From an uncultured Campylobacter sp. (GTDB taxonomy: Bacteria; Campylobacterota; Campylobacteria; Campylobacterales; Campylobacteraceae), in NCBI GenBank assembly GCA_938041615.1, contig CALISV010000003.1, positions 1-9,487 on the forward strand: DNA of 9,487 bases. The letters are read 5' to 3'. Below, piece by piece: positions 1 to 6,447 of the stretch. Every line of letters starts with the position of its first letter. The first letter of the stretch is position 1. A model generated the notes under the pieces. It was given only the letters and a program-made list of their open reading frames with translations, searched no databases and was not told where the DNA came from. Position numbers and translations under genes: made by a program.

Positions 1-184
1 TTAAAAGATGAAAAAGTTGCGTCGAAATTTTATTATTCAGCGCGCCTTTGCCCGCTTCGTTACCTCTTTTTTGCGCATCAAAGGCGGTTAGATCGTCTTT
101 AAATTCCGCTATTAGCAAGTTCGCATCGTCCGTTGCGAACATCTTTTTTCCTTTGCCTTCGTAGATCAGCTCTTTTTTTTGCAT
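1..184 (-). CDS. purC: Phosphoribosylaminoimidazole-succinocarboxamide synthase (SAICAR synthetase), N-terminal part, cut by window edge
   Basis: This cytoplasmic enzyme of de novo purine synthesis ligates aspartate to CAIR using ATP, giving SAICAR. Reading the minus strand from the ATG at 184-182 gives 61 open codons before the window ends. The protein starts [16 protein letters not shown] and continues through FKDDLTAF (residues 28-35) and [16 protein letters not shown] (39-54). The YEGKGKK segment (8-14) is the nucleotide-binding loop typical of PurC, and the [11 protein letters not shown] block is also a family hallmark. The start is fixed by a TAAGGAG ribosome binding site at 198-192. 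That site merges with the ctpA stop codon and leaves only 11 nt between the genes, so purC is very likely cotranscribed with ctpA. The same pairing occurs in C. jejuni from memory. The C-terminal three quarters and the stop codon are outside the window. Confidence 0.93.
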   Translation of the reverse strand, partial: MQKKELIYEGKGKKMFATDDANLLIAEFKDDLTAFDAQKRGNEAGKGALNNKISTQLFHLL

Positions 185-195
185 TTTTGCACTCC

Positions 196-1500
196 TTATT
201 TTAGCTGTAAAATTTTGATCGCGTCAATCGCCGATTTTAGTTGTATATCGTCGTTTACGTTAGCCTCAGTTATTATAGTCTTATTGTCCGTGATTTTCGT
301 AGCGTTTTTGTCGCTATTTGCGTCTATTTTACTCAGTTCGTTGGTTAGGTGTTTTTTTAGTTCGCTCTCTTTTATAGAAAAGGCATTTTCGTCATGCTGA
401 GGCACTTTACCTGGAAATACGACAATATCAGGTTCCACGCCCGTTGCTTGTATAGTGCGGCCGCTAGGCAAATAGTAGCGCGCGATAGTTAGGCGGATAG
501 CCTCTTTGTCGTCCACAGGCAGGATGATCTGCACGCTGCCTTTGCCAAATGTCTTTTCGCCGATAACAACGGCTCGTTTGTGGTCTTGTAGCGATCCGCT
601 CACGATTTCGCTTGCGCTCGCGCTTCCGCCGTTAACCAGCACCGCAAGCGGCAAATTTGTGATTTTATTTGCTCTTGCGGCTTTAAATTCGCTATTTTCG
701 CTCTCGTTTCTGCCCTTTTGAGATACGATCACGCCGCTATCTATAAACAAATTCGTTAGTCCGACCGCTTGGTTTAAAAGTCCGCCCGGGTTGTTTCGAA
801 GGTCAAGGATGATGCCTTCCGCTTTTGGATATTTTTTGATAAATTCCTCGGCCTTTTCGGTTACGTGTTTATCAAAATTCGTCACGCGAAGATAGAGGAT
901 GTTGTCTTTTTCGATCATCTTTGCGTAAACGGACTCGACCGAGATGATGTCGCGCACGAGCTTCACGTCAAACGGCTTTTGCTCGCCTTTTCGCACGATG
1001 GTTATCGTGATAGGCGTCTTTGGTTTGCCGCGCATTTTATTAACCGCTTCGTCTATGGTGGTGCCTAGAGTCGCGTTTCCGTCGATGCGAAGGATGATGT
1101 CGCCGCTTTTTATGCCGGCTTTATCTGCAGGCGTATTTTCTATAGGCGAGATGACCGTTAGCGCTCCGTCTTTCATGCCGACGGTTATACCAAGGCCGCC
1201 GAATTCCCCGTTTGTCTGCACCTGCATATCTTTAAACGCTTTTTCGTTTAAAAATCCCGAATGCGCGTCAAGGTTGTTTAAAAGCCCCTCTATAGCCTTA
1301 TCCACGATCTCTTTAAACTGTAAATCATCAACATAGTATTTTTCGATAGTAGAAATGGTTTTTGTAAGTTTAGAGAGCGATTGCAGTTTGGAATTCGATC
1401 CGTCCTCGGTGGCTTTAGCATTTAAATTTGCGCTAAAAACCGCTCCGAATATCATCGCGCCCGCAACGCTCGAAAACAAAAACATCTTTTTTTTATTCAA
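196..1500 (-). CDS. ctpA: Exported carboxy-terminal processing protease, PDZ/S41 family (CtpA type)
   Basis: This 434-residue serine protease is predicted to act in the periplasm, where the family trims or degrades envelope proteins from their C-terminal ends. Residues 1-28 form a signal peptide: a basic n-region (NKKK), a hydrophobic core, and a likely cleavage after LNA (28) or FSA (24). A conserved N-terminal CTP motif spans about 52-85. The PDZ domain spans about 98-183 (GGLGITVG, then the [15 protein letters not shown] carboxylate-binding region). The S41 core follows: LDLRNNPGG at 232-240, Ser295 within GGSASASEI as nucleophile, and Lys320 in TFGKGS as general base. The 25-residue Ser-Lys spacing is as in characterised CTPs. 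The tail after about 365 is Asn/Lys/Asp-rich. The start is TTG at 1500-1498, with AGGAG at 1512-1508 seven nt upstream. The nearest ATG is codon 6; starting there would lose the basic n-region and place the ribosome site 22 nt away. It heads an operon with purC and diverges from clpB. Confidence 0.93.
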   Translation of the reverse strand: MNKKKMFLFSSVAGAMIFGAVFSANLNAKATEDGSNSKLQSLSKLTKTISTIEKYYVDDLQFKEIVDKAIEGLLNNLDAHSGFLNEKAFKDMQVQTNGEFGGLGITVGMKDGALTVISPIENTPADKAGIKSGDIILRIDGNATLGTTIDEAVNKMRGKPKTPITITIVRKGEQKPFDVKLVRDIISVESVYAKMIEKDNILYLRVTNFDKHVTEKAEEFIKKYPKAEGIILDLRNNPGGLLNQAVGLTNLFIDSGVIVSQKGRNESENSEFKAARANKITNLPLAVLVNGGSASASEIVSGSLQDHKRAVVIGEKTFGKGSVQIILPVDDKEAIRLTIARYYLPSGRTIQATGVEPDIVVFPGKVPQHDENAFSIKESELKKHLTNELSKIDANSDKNATKITDNKTIITEANVNDDIQLKSAIDAIKILQLK

Positions 1501-1507
1501 AGTTAAT

Positions 1508-1512
1508 CTCCT
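1508..1512 (-). promoter_or_regulatory. Ribosome binding site deciding the TTG start of ctpA
   Basis: Minus-strand AGGAG lies seven nt upstream of the TTG at 1500-1498. This spacing supports the non-ATG start over the ATG five codons later at 1485-1483. Confidence 0.75.
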
Positions 1513-1602
1513 GCCTTTTTAAGTGGGGCTATTTTAGTTAAATTTGCCTAAAAATAGGATAAAAGATTTAATAAAATTTAACTTTATTTCGTAAGTATTT
1601 AT

Positions 1603-1611
1603 ATTATATCA
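1603..1611 (-). promoter_or_regulatory. Candidate extended -10 promoter for ctpA-purC
   Basis: The minus strand reads TGATATAAT, a perfect extended -10 element (TGn plus TATAAT). It would start transcription near 1596 and give a leader of roughly 95 nt before the ctpA TTG. No good -35 hexamer is seen, which is usual for Campylobacter sigma70 promoters. The upstream -15 to -43 region of this promoter coincides with the dyad at 1617-1645. The region is AT-rich, so a chance match is possible. Confidence 0.5.
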
Positions 1612-1616
1612 CTTAG

Positions 1617-1645
1617 ATAACTTGACAATAATCGACTAAAGTTAT
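1617..1645. promoter_or_regulatory. Putative HspR operator (HAIR-like inverted repeat)
   Basis: The core is CTTGACA (1621-1627), seven nt, then ACTAAAG (1635-1641). The published HAIR consensus is CTTGAGT-N7-ACTCAAG, so 11 of 14 half-site positions agree and the N7 spacing is exact. The dyad extends outward as ATAACTT (1617-1623) and AAGTTAT (1639-1645), which are perfect reverse complements sharing the same centre at 1631. It covers the -35 hexamer and spacer of the clpB promoter, where a bound repressor would exclude RNA polymerase. HspR control of clpB is known in C. jejuni; binding here is inferred from sequence only. Confidence 0.68.
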
Positions 1646-1650
1646 ATAAT
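1622..1650 (+). promoter_or_regulatory. Perfect-consensus sigma70 promoter of clpB
   Basis: TTGACA at 1622-1627 and TATAAT at 1645-1650 are separated by exactly 17 bp. Initiation is expected near 1657, about 22 nt before the clpB ATG, followed by an AAAGGAG ribosome binding site at 1667-1673. A full -35 consensus is unusual in Campylobacter, where -35 elements are generally poorly conserved. This suggests a strong promoter held down by the overlapping dyad. Confidence 0.85.
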
Positions 1651-1678
1651 ACGGTCAATATAAACTAAAGGAGAAAAA

Positions 1679-4252
1679 ATGGCGAATTTAGGCGAAAATT
1701 TAACAGCGCAAATGCAAGATCTAGTAGAAAAAGGCGTCGCGTTAGCGATACATGCGAAAAATCCGCAAACCTTTCCGCTTCATTTGCTTTGGGCCCAGGT
1801 CGCAGATAGCGGCTCGCTACTCAACCAAGTCTTTAACAAAATGAACGTCAACAAGGACGCAGTGGAGCTTGAAGTAAAAAGCAAAGCCGCACAGCTACCG
1901 ACAAGCTCAAACGTCAGCAAGGAAAACGTGCAAATTTCAAAAGAGCTCATAAACTCTCTTGAAAGCGCAAAAGCCCTGATGGTGAGCCTAGGAGATAGCT
2001 ATATCGCGGTGGATACGTGGATTATCTCGGCGCTTGAGCTGCCTGAAATTAAACAAATTTTAGGCAAATTTACAGACGTTTTAGAAATCCGCAAAAATTT
2101 AGAAAGTATAAGGGCAGGGCGCAAGATAGATAGCCAAACCAGCGACGAGACGCTAGATAGTCTTGAAAAATACGGTATCGATCTCACCGCAAAGGCACTA
2201 AACAAGGAGCTTGATCCGGTTATCGGGCGCGATGAAGAGATCACGCGCATGATGCAAATTTTAATAAGAAAAAGCAAGAATAATCCTATTTTGTTAGGCG
2301 AGCCGGGCGTTGGTAAAACTGCTATCGTTGAGGGCCTCGCGCAAAAAATCGTGGCAAAAGACGTGCCTACGAGCCTAGCAAACAAACGCGTAGTAGCACT
2401 CGATATGAGCGCGCTAATCGCTGGCGCGAAGTACCGCGGCGAATTTGAAGACAGGCTAAAAGCCGTCATAAACGAAGTAAAAAGCGCCGGAAATATCATC
2501 CTCTTTATCGACGAGATACACACCATCGTGGGCGCAGGTGCAAGCGAAGGCAGCATGGACGCGGCAAATATCCTAAAACCCGCGCTTGCTAGAGGCGAAC
2601 TGCACGCCGTGGGCGCTACGACGCTAAAAGAGTACCGCAAGTATTTCGAAAAAGACGCCGCGTTGCAACGCCGCTTTCAGCCCATCGACGTCAAAGAGCC
2701 TAGCGTAAACGAAGCGCTTCAAATTTTACGCGGTATAAAAGAGCGCCTCGAGGTGCACCACGGCGTAACTATCACCGATAGCGCGCTGGTTGCGGCGGCA
2801 AAGCTGAGCGACCGCTATATCTCAAACCGATTCTTGCCGGATAAAGCGATCGATCTCATCGACGAGGCCGCGGCCGAGCTAAAAATGCAGATAGAAAGCG
2901 AGCCGTACGAACTAGCCCGCATCAAACGCGAGATCGTAACGCTACAAGTCGAAAAAGAAGCGCTAAAAATGGAAGACGAGGCTAAAAACGCGGCTCGCCT
3001 AAGCGAAATCGAAAAAGAAATCGCCGATCTAAACGAGCAAAAACACGCCCTTGACGGTAAATTTGAAAACGAAAAGGCGGTTTTCGGCGGTATCTCAAAA
3101 GCTAAAAAAGAGATAGATAGCCTAAAAAGCGAGGCCGAGATAGCGCGCAGAAACGGCGATTTGCAGCGCGCGGCCGAGATAGAATACGGCAAAATTTTAG
3201 AAGCGGCCAATCGCCAAAAAGAGCTCGAAAAAAAATGGGACGAGATGAAAAAGGGCGGCGTGCTACTAAAAAATCAGGTCGATGAGGAGCTGGTGGCCGA
3301 AATACTAAGCAAATGGACGGGAATTTCGGTCAGCAAAATGCTAACTAGCGAAAAGCAAAAATATCTGATGATCGAGGAGCATTTACGCGAAAGCGTCGTT
3401 GGTCAGGATGCCGCTTTGCACGCATTGGCAAGAGCTATCAAGCGAAACAAGGCCGGCCTAAACGAGGGCGCGCGGCCGATCGGTTCGTTTTTGTTTTTAG
3501 GGCCTACTGGCGTGGGTAAAACGCAGTCGGCAAAGGCTTTGGCTAAATTTTTATTTGACGACGAGCGCGCGCTCATACGCTTTGATATGAGCGAATACAT
3601 GGAAAAGCACAGCGTCTCTCGCCTGCTCGGAGCGCCTCCTGGATACGTGGGTTACGACGAGGGCGGACAGCTAACCGAAGCCGTGCGCAGACGTCCGTAT
3701 AGCGTCATACTTTTTGACGAGATCGAAAAGGCTCACAAGGACGTGTTTAACGTGCTTCTAGGCATCCTAGACGACGGAAGGGCGACTGATAATAAAGGCG
3801 TGACGGTCGATTTTAAAAACACGATCATCATCCTCACGTCTAATATCGCGTCAAATTTCATCATGGATCTAAAAGGCGAGGAGCGCGAGCAAGCGGTCAA
3901 AAACGAGCTTAAAAACTACTTTAAACCCGAGTTTTTAAACCGATTGGACGATACGATAATCTTTAATCCGCTTGATGAAGACGGGCTAATAAAAATCGTA
4001 GATATAATGTTTAAAGAGCTCGAAAAAACGCTGCAAAATCGCGGCATAAAAGCAAGCCTAAGCGAAGAGGCGAAGAAATTTATCGCGGGTGCGGGCTTTG
4101 ACATCGTTTACGGCGCTAGACCGCTTCGCCGAGCGCTATACGAGCTGGTCGAGGATCCGCTAGCTGATATGATCCTGCGCGACGAGCTTGAAAGCGGCGA
4201 CGAGATCGTAATCGGCAGCGATAAAGAAAAAATAACGATCTCTAAATTTTAA
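1679..4252 (+). CDS. clpB: ATP-dependent chaperone/disaggregase ClpB (Hsp104/Clp class I AAA+)
   Basis: This cytoplasmic hexameric disaggregase works with DnaK/DnaJ/GrpE to pull polypeptides out of heat-induced aggregates through its central pore. It is 857 residues long, the same length as E. coli ClpB from memory. The N-domain covers about 1-145. NBD1 has Walker A GEPGVGKT (207-214), the substrate-gripping pore loop KYRGEFEDR (251-259, Tyr252), Walker B ILFIDE (274-279) and arginine-finger residues in LQRRF (329-333). A charged coiled-coil middle domain spans about 405-525 and separates ClpB from ClpA, ClpC and ClpX. NBD2 has Walker A GPTGVGKT (608-615), pore loop GYVGYDEGG (655-663), Walker B VILFDE (676-681) and sensor-2 GARP (812-815). 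The acidic catalytic residues and both P-loop lysines are intact. No ClpP-docking IGF/IGL loop was noticed, as expected for a disaggregase. The ATG at 1679 is preceded by AAAGGAG. It is monocistronic by layout, with its own promoter and terminator, and probably heat-shock controlled through HspR. Confidence 0.98.
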   Translation: MANLGENLTAQMQDLVEKGVALAIHAKNPQTFPLHLLWAQVADSGSLLNQVFNKMNVNKDAVELEVKSKAAQLPTSSNVSKENVQISKELINSLESAKALMVSLGDSYIAVDTWIISALELPEIKQILGKFTDVLEIRKNLESIRAGRKIDSQTSDETLDSLEKYGIDLTAKALNKELDPVIGRDEEITRMMQILIRKSKNNPILLGEPGVGKTAIVEGLAQKIVAKDVPTSLANKRVVALDMSALIAGAKYRGEFEDRLKAVINEVKSAGNIILFIDEIHTIVGAGASEGSMDAANILKPALARGELHAVGATTLKEYRKYFEKDAALQRRFQPIDVKEPSVNEALQILRGIKERLEVHHGVTITDSALVAAAKLSDRYISNRFLPDKAIDLIDEAAAELKMQIESEPYELARIKREIVTLQVEKEALKMEDEAKNAARLSEIEKEIADLNEQKHALDGKFENEKAVFGGISKAKKEIDSLKSEAEIARRNGDLQRAAEIEYGKILEAANRQKELEKKWDEMKKGGVLLKNQVDEELVAEILSKWTGISVSKMLTSEKQKYLMIEEHLRESVVGQDAALHALARAIKRNKAGLNEGARPIGSFLFLGPTGVGKTQSAKALAKFLFDDERALIRFDMSEYMEKHSVSRLLGAPPGYVGYDEGGQLTEAVRRRPYSVILFDEIEKAHKDVFNVLLGILDDGRATDNKGVTVDFKNTIIILTSNIASNFIMDLKGEEREQAVKNELKNYFKPEFLNRLDDTIIFNPLDEDGLIKIVDIMFKELEKTLQNRGIKASLSEEAKKFIAGAGFDIVYGARPLRRALYELVEDPLADMILRDELESGDEIVIGSDKEKITISKF

Positions 4253-4261
4253 CCCAAATTT

Positions 4262-4291
4262 ACGGTCGCGTTTTTGGCGCGGCCGTTTTTT
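4262..4291 (+). terminator. Rho-independent terminator of clpB
   Basis: ACGGTCGCG (4262-4270) pairs with CGCGGCCGT (4278-4286), a 9-bp stem with one G-U pair and a 7-nt loop. A run of T residues follows through 4291. It begins ten nt after the clpB stop codon. On the opposite strand the stem has no downstream T tract, so it is unlikely to end xerH transcripts efficiently. Confidence 0.85.
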
Positions 4292-4377
4292 ATCTCGCAT
4301 CAAATTATCTAAATTTTACCGCGCAATTATCTTATATTATATAGACTGCTCAAATTTGAAAACAGCATATTGACTCG

Positions 4378-4462
4378 CAAATTTAGCTAAATTTCAAATT
4401 TAGCAAGCTCGCGTGCCGTTTAGCCGCCCGGATCAAATTTAGCAAAACCGCTCAAATTTAGC
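4378..4462. repeat. Four copies of CAAATTTAGC with overlapping palindromes in the clpB/xerH convergent gap
   Basis: Exact CAAATTTAGC decamers lie at 4378-4387, 4395-4404, 4434-4443 and 4453-4462. The first two, with the bases between them, form two overlapping perfect palindromes: AAATTTAGCTAAATTT at 4379-4394, and arms GCTAAATTT/AAATTTAGC around one central base at 4386-4404. A related TCAAATTTGA palindrome is at 4350-4359. Spacing between copies is irregular (17, 39 and 19 nt start to start), so this is not CRISPR. The same decamer also occurs once inside ttrA (9369-9378), so part of the signal may be species word usage. The function is unknown; the hairpin could help end xerH transcription. 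Confidence 0.6.
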
Positions 4463-4464
4463 GC

Positions 4465-5529
4465 CTATTCTCCGCTTAACTCCTCAGCCACCTGCGCAGC
4501 GAGCTTTAGCTTTTCGCTATCAAAATGCGTGTAAATGCGCGAAGTGTTTAAGCTCGCGTGTCCGAGCGCTTCTTGCACCAAAACTAGGTCTTTTTGCTTT
4601 TTATAAAGCATCGTGGCAAAGGTATGACGCAGCATGTGAGCGCCGTTTTTTTCCTTACGGATGCCCGCTTTAAAGAGGATCTGCTCGACGATGCGGCTCA
4701 CGTATGCTTGCGTTAGGCGCGTGCCTTTTTTGTTGATAAAAAGATAGCCTTCTTTATTTATATAGTTTATCGCGATCGCGTCTAGGTGGGCTTCGATGAG
4801 GCGGCGTTTGATCATTACGACGCGGTATTTGTTGCCTTTGCCTCGGATCCTGATAACGTAGAGTTCGCCGTCCTCGGCGATATCTTTGCGCTTTAGATTT
4901 AGCGCCTCGCTCACGCGGATGCCGGTGAAAATGATAATTTTGATGATAAGCTTGTTGCGATTGGCGTTGCTTTTAAACTCCGCGTTTTCGATCGCTTCTA
5001 AAAATCTCTTGACCTCATCCTCGCTCATAAACTCAGGCAGTTTTTGCCCGCGCGCTCCGCCCACGCCGCCCCAGTTTTTTAGCTCGATGTCAAAGACGTG
5101 CGCCTTGCCGTCCTCTTCGTTTTGCTTATCCAAAAATGCGAAAAAATTTATCGCGCTTATGCGGTAGTTTTTCTTGCTCGCGTCGCTTAGCCCGCCCGTG
5201 ACGCTAGCTAGCACCTCGCTTAGCAGCTCCTCGTCGATCTGTTTTAGGCTCTCTAGCTCGTAAAATTTGAGCGTCTCGAATATCTTTTTAAGCGGATTAA
5301 AATATGTATTTATACCCGTTAGTCCTGCGTTTCTAGCCGATTTTACGAGGCCGTCTAGCTGATCTATGTTTTTTATCTCGCGACTAAGGGCGAAATTTAC
5401 GCTTGCTAGCGCCTTTGGGTCGCGAAGCTCTTTGTTTGAGAGCGAGCTAAGCTTAAATTTGACGTATCTCGTGAGCCAAAATATAAACGAGTTTTCAAAA
5501 CTATCCTTGCAATCAAGCGCGTATTTCAA
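4465..5529 (-). CDS. xerH: Tyrosine recombinase XerH (chromosome dimer resolution)
   Basis: XerH is the single Xer recombinase that in Campylobacter and Helicobacter replaces XerC/XerD and resolves chromosome dimers at a difH site. The protein has 354 residues. An N-terminal SAM-like core-binding region covers about 60-150. The catalytic domain begins near 165 and keeps all the expected residues: Arg205 in TGIRVSEAL, Lys231 in the RGKGNKYR beta-hairpin, His298 and Arg301 in AHMLRHTFAT, His324 in EALGHAS, and nucleophile Tyr333 in SRIYTHF. The conserved block KKNYRISAINFFAFL and the GKGNKYRVVMIKRRLI segment match epsilonproteobacterial XerH from memory. The start is TTG at 5529-5527 with a modest AGGAAAA upstream; no in-frame ATG or GTG start is seen in the codons just upstream. 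It is transcribed alone, convergent with clpB and divergent from ttrB. It carries no phage or integron context, so a housekeeping role is favoured over an element integrase. Confidence 0.94.
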   Translation of the reverse strand: MKYALDCKDSFENSFIFWLTRYVKFKLSSLSNKELRDPKALASVNFALSREIKNIDQLDGLVKSARNAGLTGINTYFNPLKKIFETLKFYELESLKQIDEELLSEVLASVTGGLSDASKKNYRISAINFFAFLDKQNEEDGKAHVFDIELKNWGGVGGARGQKLPEFMSEDEVKRFLEAIENAEFKSNANRNKLIIKIIIFTGIRVSEALNLKRKDIAEDGELYVIRIRGKGNKYRVVMIKRRLIEAHLDAIAINYINKEGYLFINKKGTRLTQAYVSRIVEQILFKAGIRKEKNGAHMLRHTFATMLYKKQKDLVLVQEALGHASLNTSRIYTHFDSEKLKLAAQVAEELSGE

Positions 5530-5564
5530 GATATTTTCCTTAAATTTATAAAAATTTGAAAAGC

Positions 5565-5570
5565 ATTATA
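5565..5570 (-). promoter_or_regulatory. Candidate -10 element for xerH
   Basis: The minus strand reads TATAAT at 5570-5565, preceded by a T-rich stretch of the kind seen upstream of Campylobacter -10 boxes. It predicts a start near 5558 and a leader of about 29 nt. No recognisable -35 hexamer is present. Confidence 0.5.
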
Positions 5571-5616
5571 ACCAAACGCTTCTAAAAAATAAATTTTGGG
5601 GTAATCTGAAAAACAC

Positions 5617-5638
5617 TTTTAATTAAAATATTAATATT
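5617..5638. repeat. Two abutting perfect palindromes between xerH and ttrB
   Basis: TTTTAATTAAAA (5617-5628) and AATATTAATATT (5627-5638) are each perfect 12-bp palindromes and share two bases. They lie upstream of both divergent genes and could be operators or simply an A/T-rich promoter region. No recognised regulator consensus fits. Confidence 0.45.
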
Positions 5639-5645
5639 ATCATTT

Positions 5646-5667
5646 AAGTTAAGTTATGATAAAGTTA
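5646..5667 (+). promoter_or_regulatory. AAGTTA direct repeats and candidate -10 of the ttrBA operon
   Basis: AAGTTA occurs at 5646-5651, 5651-5656 and 5662-5667. The last two are 11 bp apart, about one helical turn. A TATGAT hexamer (5655-5660), one mismatch from TATAAT, lies inside the array and would start transcription about 30 nt before the ttrB ATG. A second possible -10, TATTAT, is at 5635-5640. Neither has a convincing -35. The AAGTTA words may be half-sites of a respiratory regulator, but no factor can be named from sequence. Confidence 0.4.
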
Positions 5668-5696
5668 CGAAACCATTTTGATTCAAAGGAGAAAAA

Positions 5697-6437
5697 ATGC
5701 AATCAACGCTAGGTTCGCGTCGTAGCTTTATCGCTGCGGCGGGTGTTTTTATCGCGGCGACCGCGCTTAGGGCCGCTCCGAATAAATTTGAAAAAACCAA
5801 AGGTCCGCGCTACGGCATGGTCATCGACCTCACGCGCTGCGTCGGCTGCCAGTCGTGCACGATGAACTGCGCTATGGAAAACAACGTCCAAGCAGGCGCC
5901 TTTAGGACGATCGTTTCGGAGTACGAAGCTAGCGACAAAGACGGCAACCGAGCTGTTATCGCCTCGCTGCCGCGCCTTTGTAATCACTGCGAAAATCCAG
6001 CCTGTATCGACGTTTGTCCGACGGGCGCGAGCCACCAAAGAAACAACGGCATCGTCAAAGTAAATAGCGCCGAGTGTATCGGCTGTGCTCTATGCGCCGA
6101 GGCCTGTCCGTATCACGCCAGATACCTAAGCATGCAGACCTATAAGGTCGATAAATGCACCTTTTGCGATCACAGACTGCGCGAGGGATTGCTACCTGCG
6201 TGCGTGGAGACTTGCGTCGGCGGAAGCCGCATAATAGGCGATCTAAACGACGAAAACTCAAATATCAGGAAATTTTTAGCCGCTCACGAGACGATGGTGC
6301 TAGATAGTCCGAAAAATACGCATCCGCAGGTTTTTTACTACGGCGTGAGCGAAATTTTGGCTAAGAACGACAAGGAACTGGCGGCTAAAAAAGGCTACAA
6401 ACAAGCGATCAGCTGGAGCGAAGAGATCGCGCTGTAA
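5697..6437 (+). CDS. ttrB: Tetrathionate reductase iron-sulfur subunit TtrB
   Basis: This electron-transfer subunit is predicted to pass electrons to the molybdenum subunit TtrA in the periplasm, where tetrathionate is reduced to thiosulfate. It has 246 residues. A Tat signal starts with SRRSFI (twin arginines 8-9), followed by a hydrophobic stretch to about 27. Sixteen cysteines form four [4Fe-4S] sites: C48/51/54/58, C95/98/103/107, C127/130/133/137 and C154/157/169/173, the last with the long CX2CX11CX3C spacing. The blocks IDLTRCVGCQSCT, LPRLCNHCENPAC and the segment from KCTFC (153-157) through LLPACVETCVGG to IIGDLND match Salmonella TtrB as I recall it, better than PsrB, DmsB or NrfC. 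The ATG follows AAAGGAG (5685-5691). It precedes ttrA by 10 nt, and the ttrA ribosome site overlaps the ttrB stop, so the two are cotranscribed and probably coupled. Family membership is certain; tetrathionate as substrate is inferred from similarity. Confidence 0.9.
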   Translation: MQSTLGSRRSFIAAAGVFIAATALRAAPNKFEKTKGPRYGMVIDLTRCVGCQSCTMNCAMENNVQAGAFRTIVSEYEASDKDGNRAVIASLPRLCNHCENPACIDVCPTGASHQRNNGIVKVNSAECIGCALCAEACPYHARYLSMQTYKVDKCTFCDHRLREGLLPACVETCVGGSRIIGDLNDENSNIRKFLAAHETMVLDSPKNTHPQVFYYGVSEILAKNDKELAAKKGYKQAISWSEEIAL

Positions 6438-6441
6438 GGAG
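6435..6441 (+). promoter_or_regulatory. Ribosome binding site of ttrA fused to the ttrB stop
   Basis: TAAGGAG serves as both the ttrB stop codon and the Shine-Dalgarno sequence for the ttrA ATG at 6448. This suggests translational coupling of the two reductase subunits. The same TAAGGAG arrangement joins ctpA to purC. Confidence 0.8.
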
Positions 6442-6447
6442 AAAATA

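Noticed and set aside
944..1336. 130-residue open frame antisense to ctpA
   Set aside because: It lies entirely within the well-supported PDZ/S41 gene, has no ribosome site or recognisable domain, and is a codon-usage shadow.
1548..1559. Short hairpin CCTAAAAATAGG in the ctpA leader
   Set aside because: Only a 4-bp stem, too weak to propose attenuation or an RNA switch.
1999..2640. 213-residue open frame antisense to clpB
   Set aside because: It lies opposite the conserved NBD1; its Ser/Ile/Phe-rich composition is what the reverse complement of a ClpB gene gives.
4331..4350. Orphan promoter (TATAAT on minus, TATTAT on plus) in the convergent gap, possibly for a small RNA
   Set aside because: No -35 or extended -10 support and no downstream structured transcript or terminator could be identified; such words are common in AT-rich gaps.
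4378..4462. CRISPR-like array from the CAAATTTAGC copies
   Set aside because: Repeats are only 10 bp, spacing is irregular (17, 39, 19 nt), and there are no cas genes.
4465..5529. Integrase of a genomic island or integrative element
   Set aside because: The sequence matches housekeeping XerH, there is no tRNA or att direct repeat beside it, and both neighbours are ordinary chromosomal genes.
5709..6038. 109-residue Arg/Ala-rich open frame antisense to ttrB
   Set aside because: It runs against a gene with four intact FeS motifs; its arginine richness comes from complementing the opposing codons.
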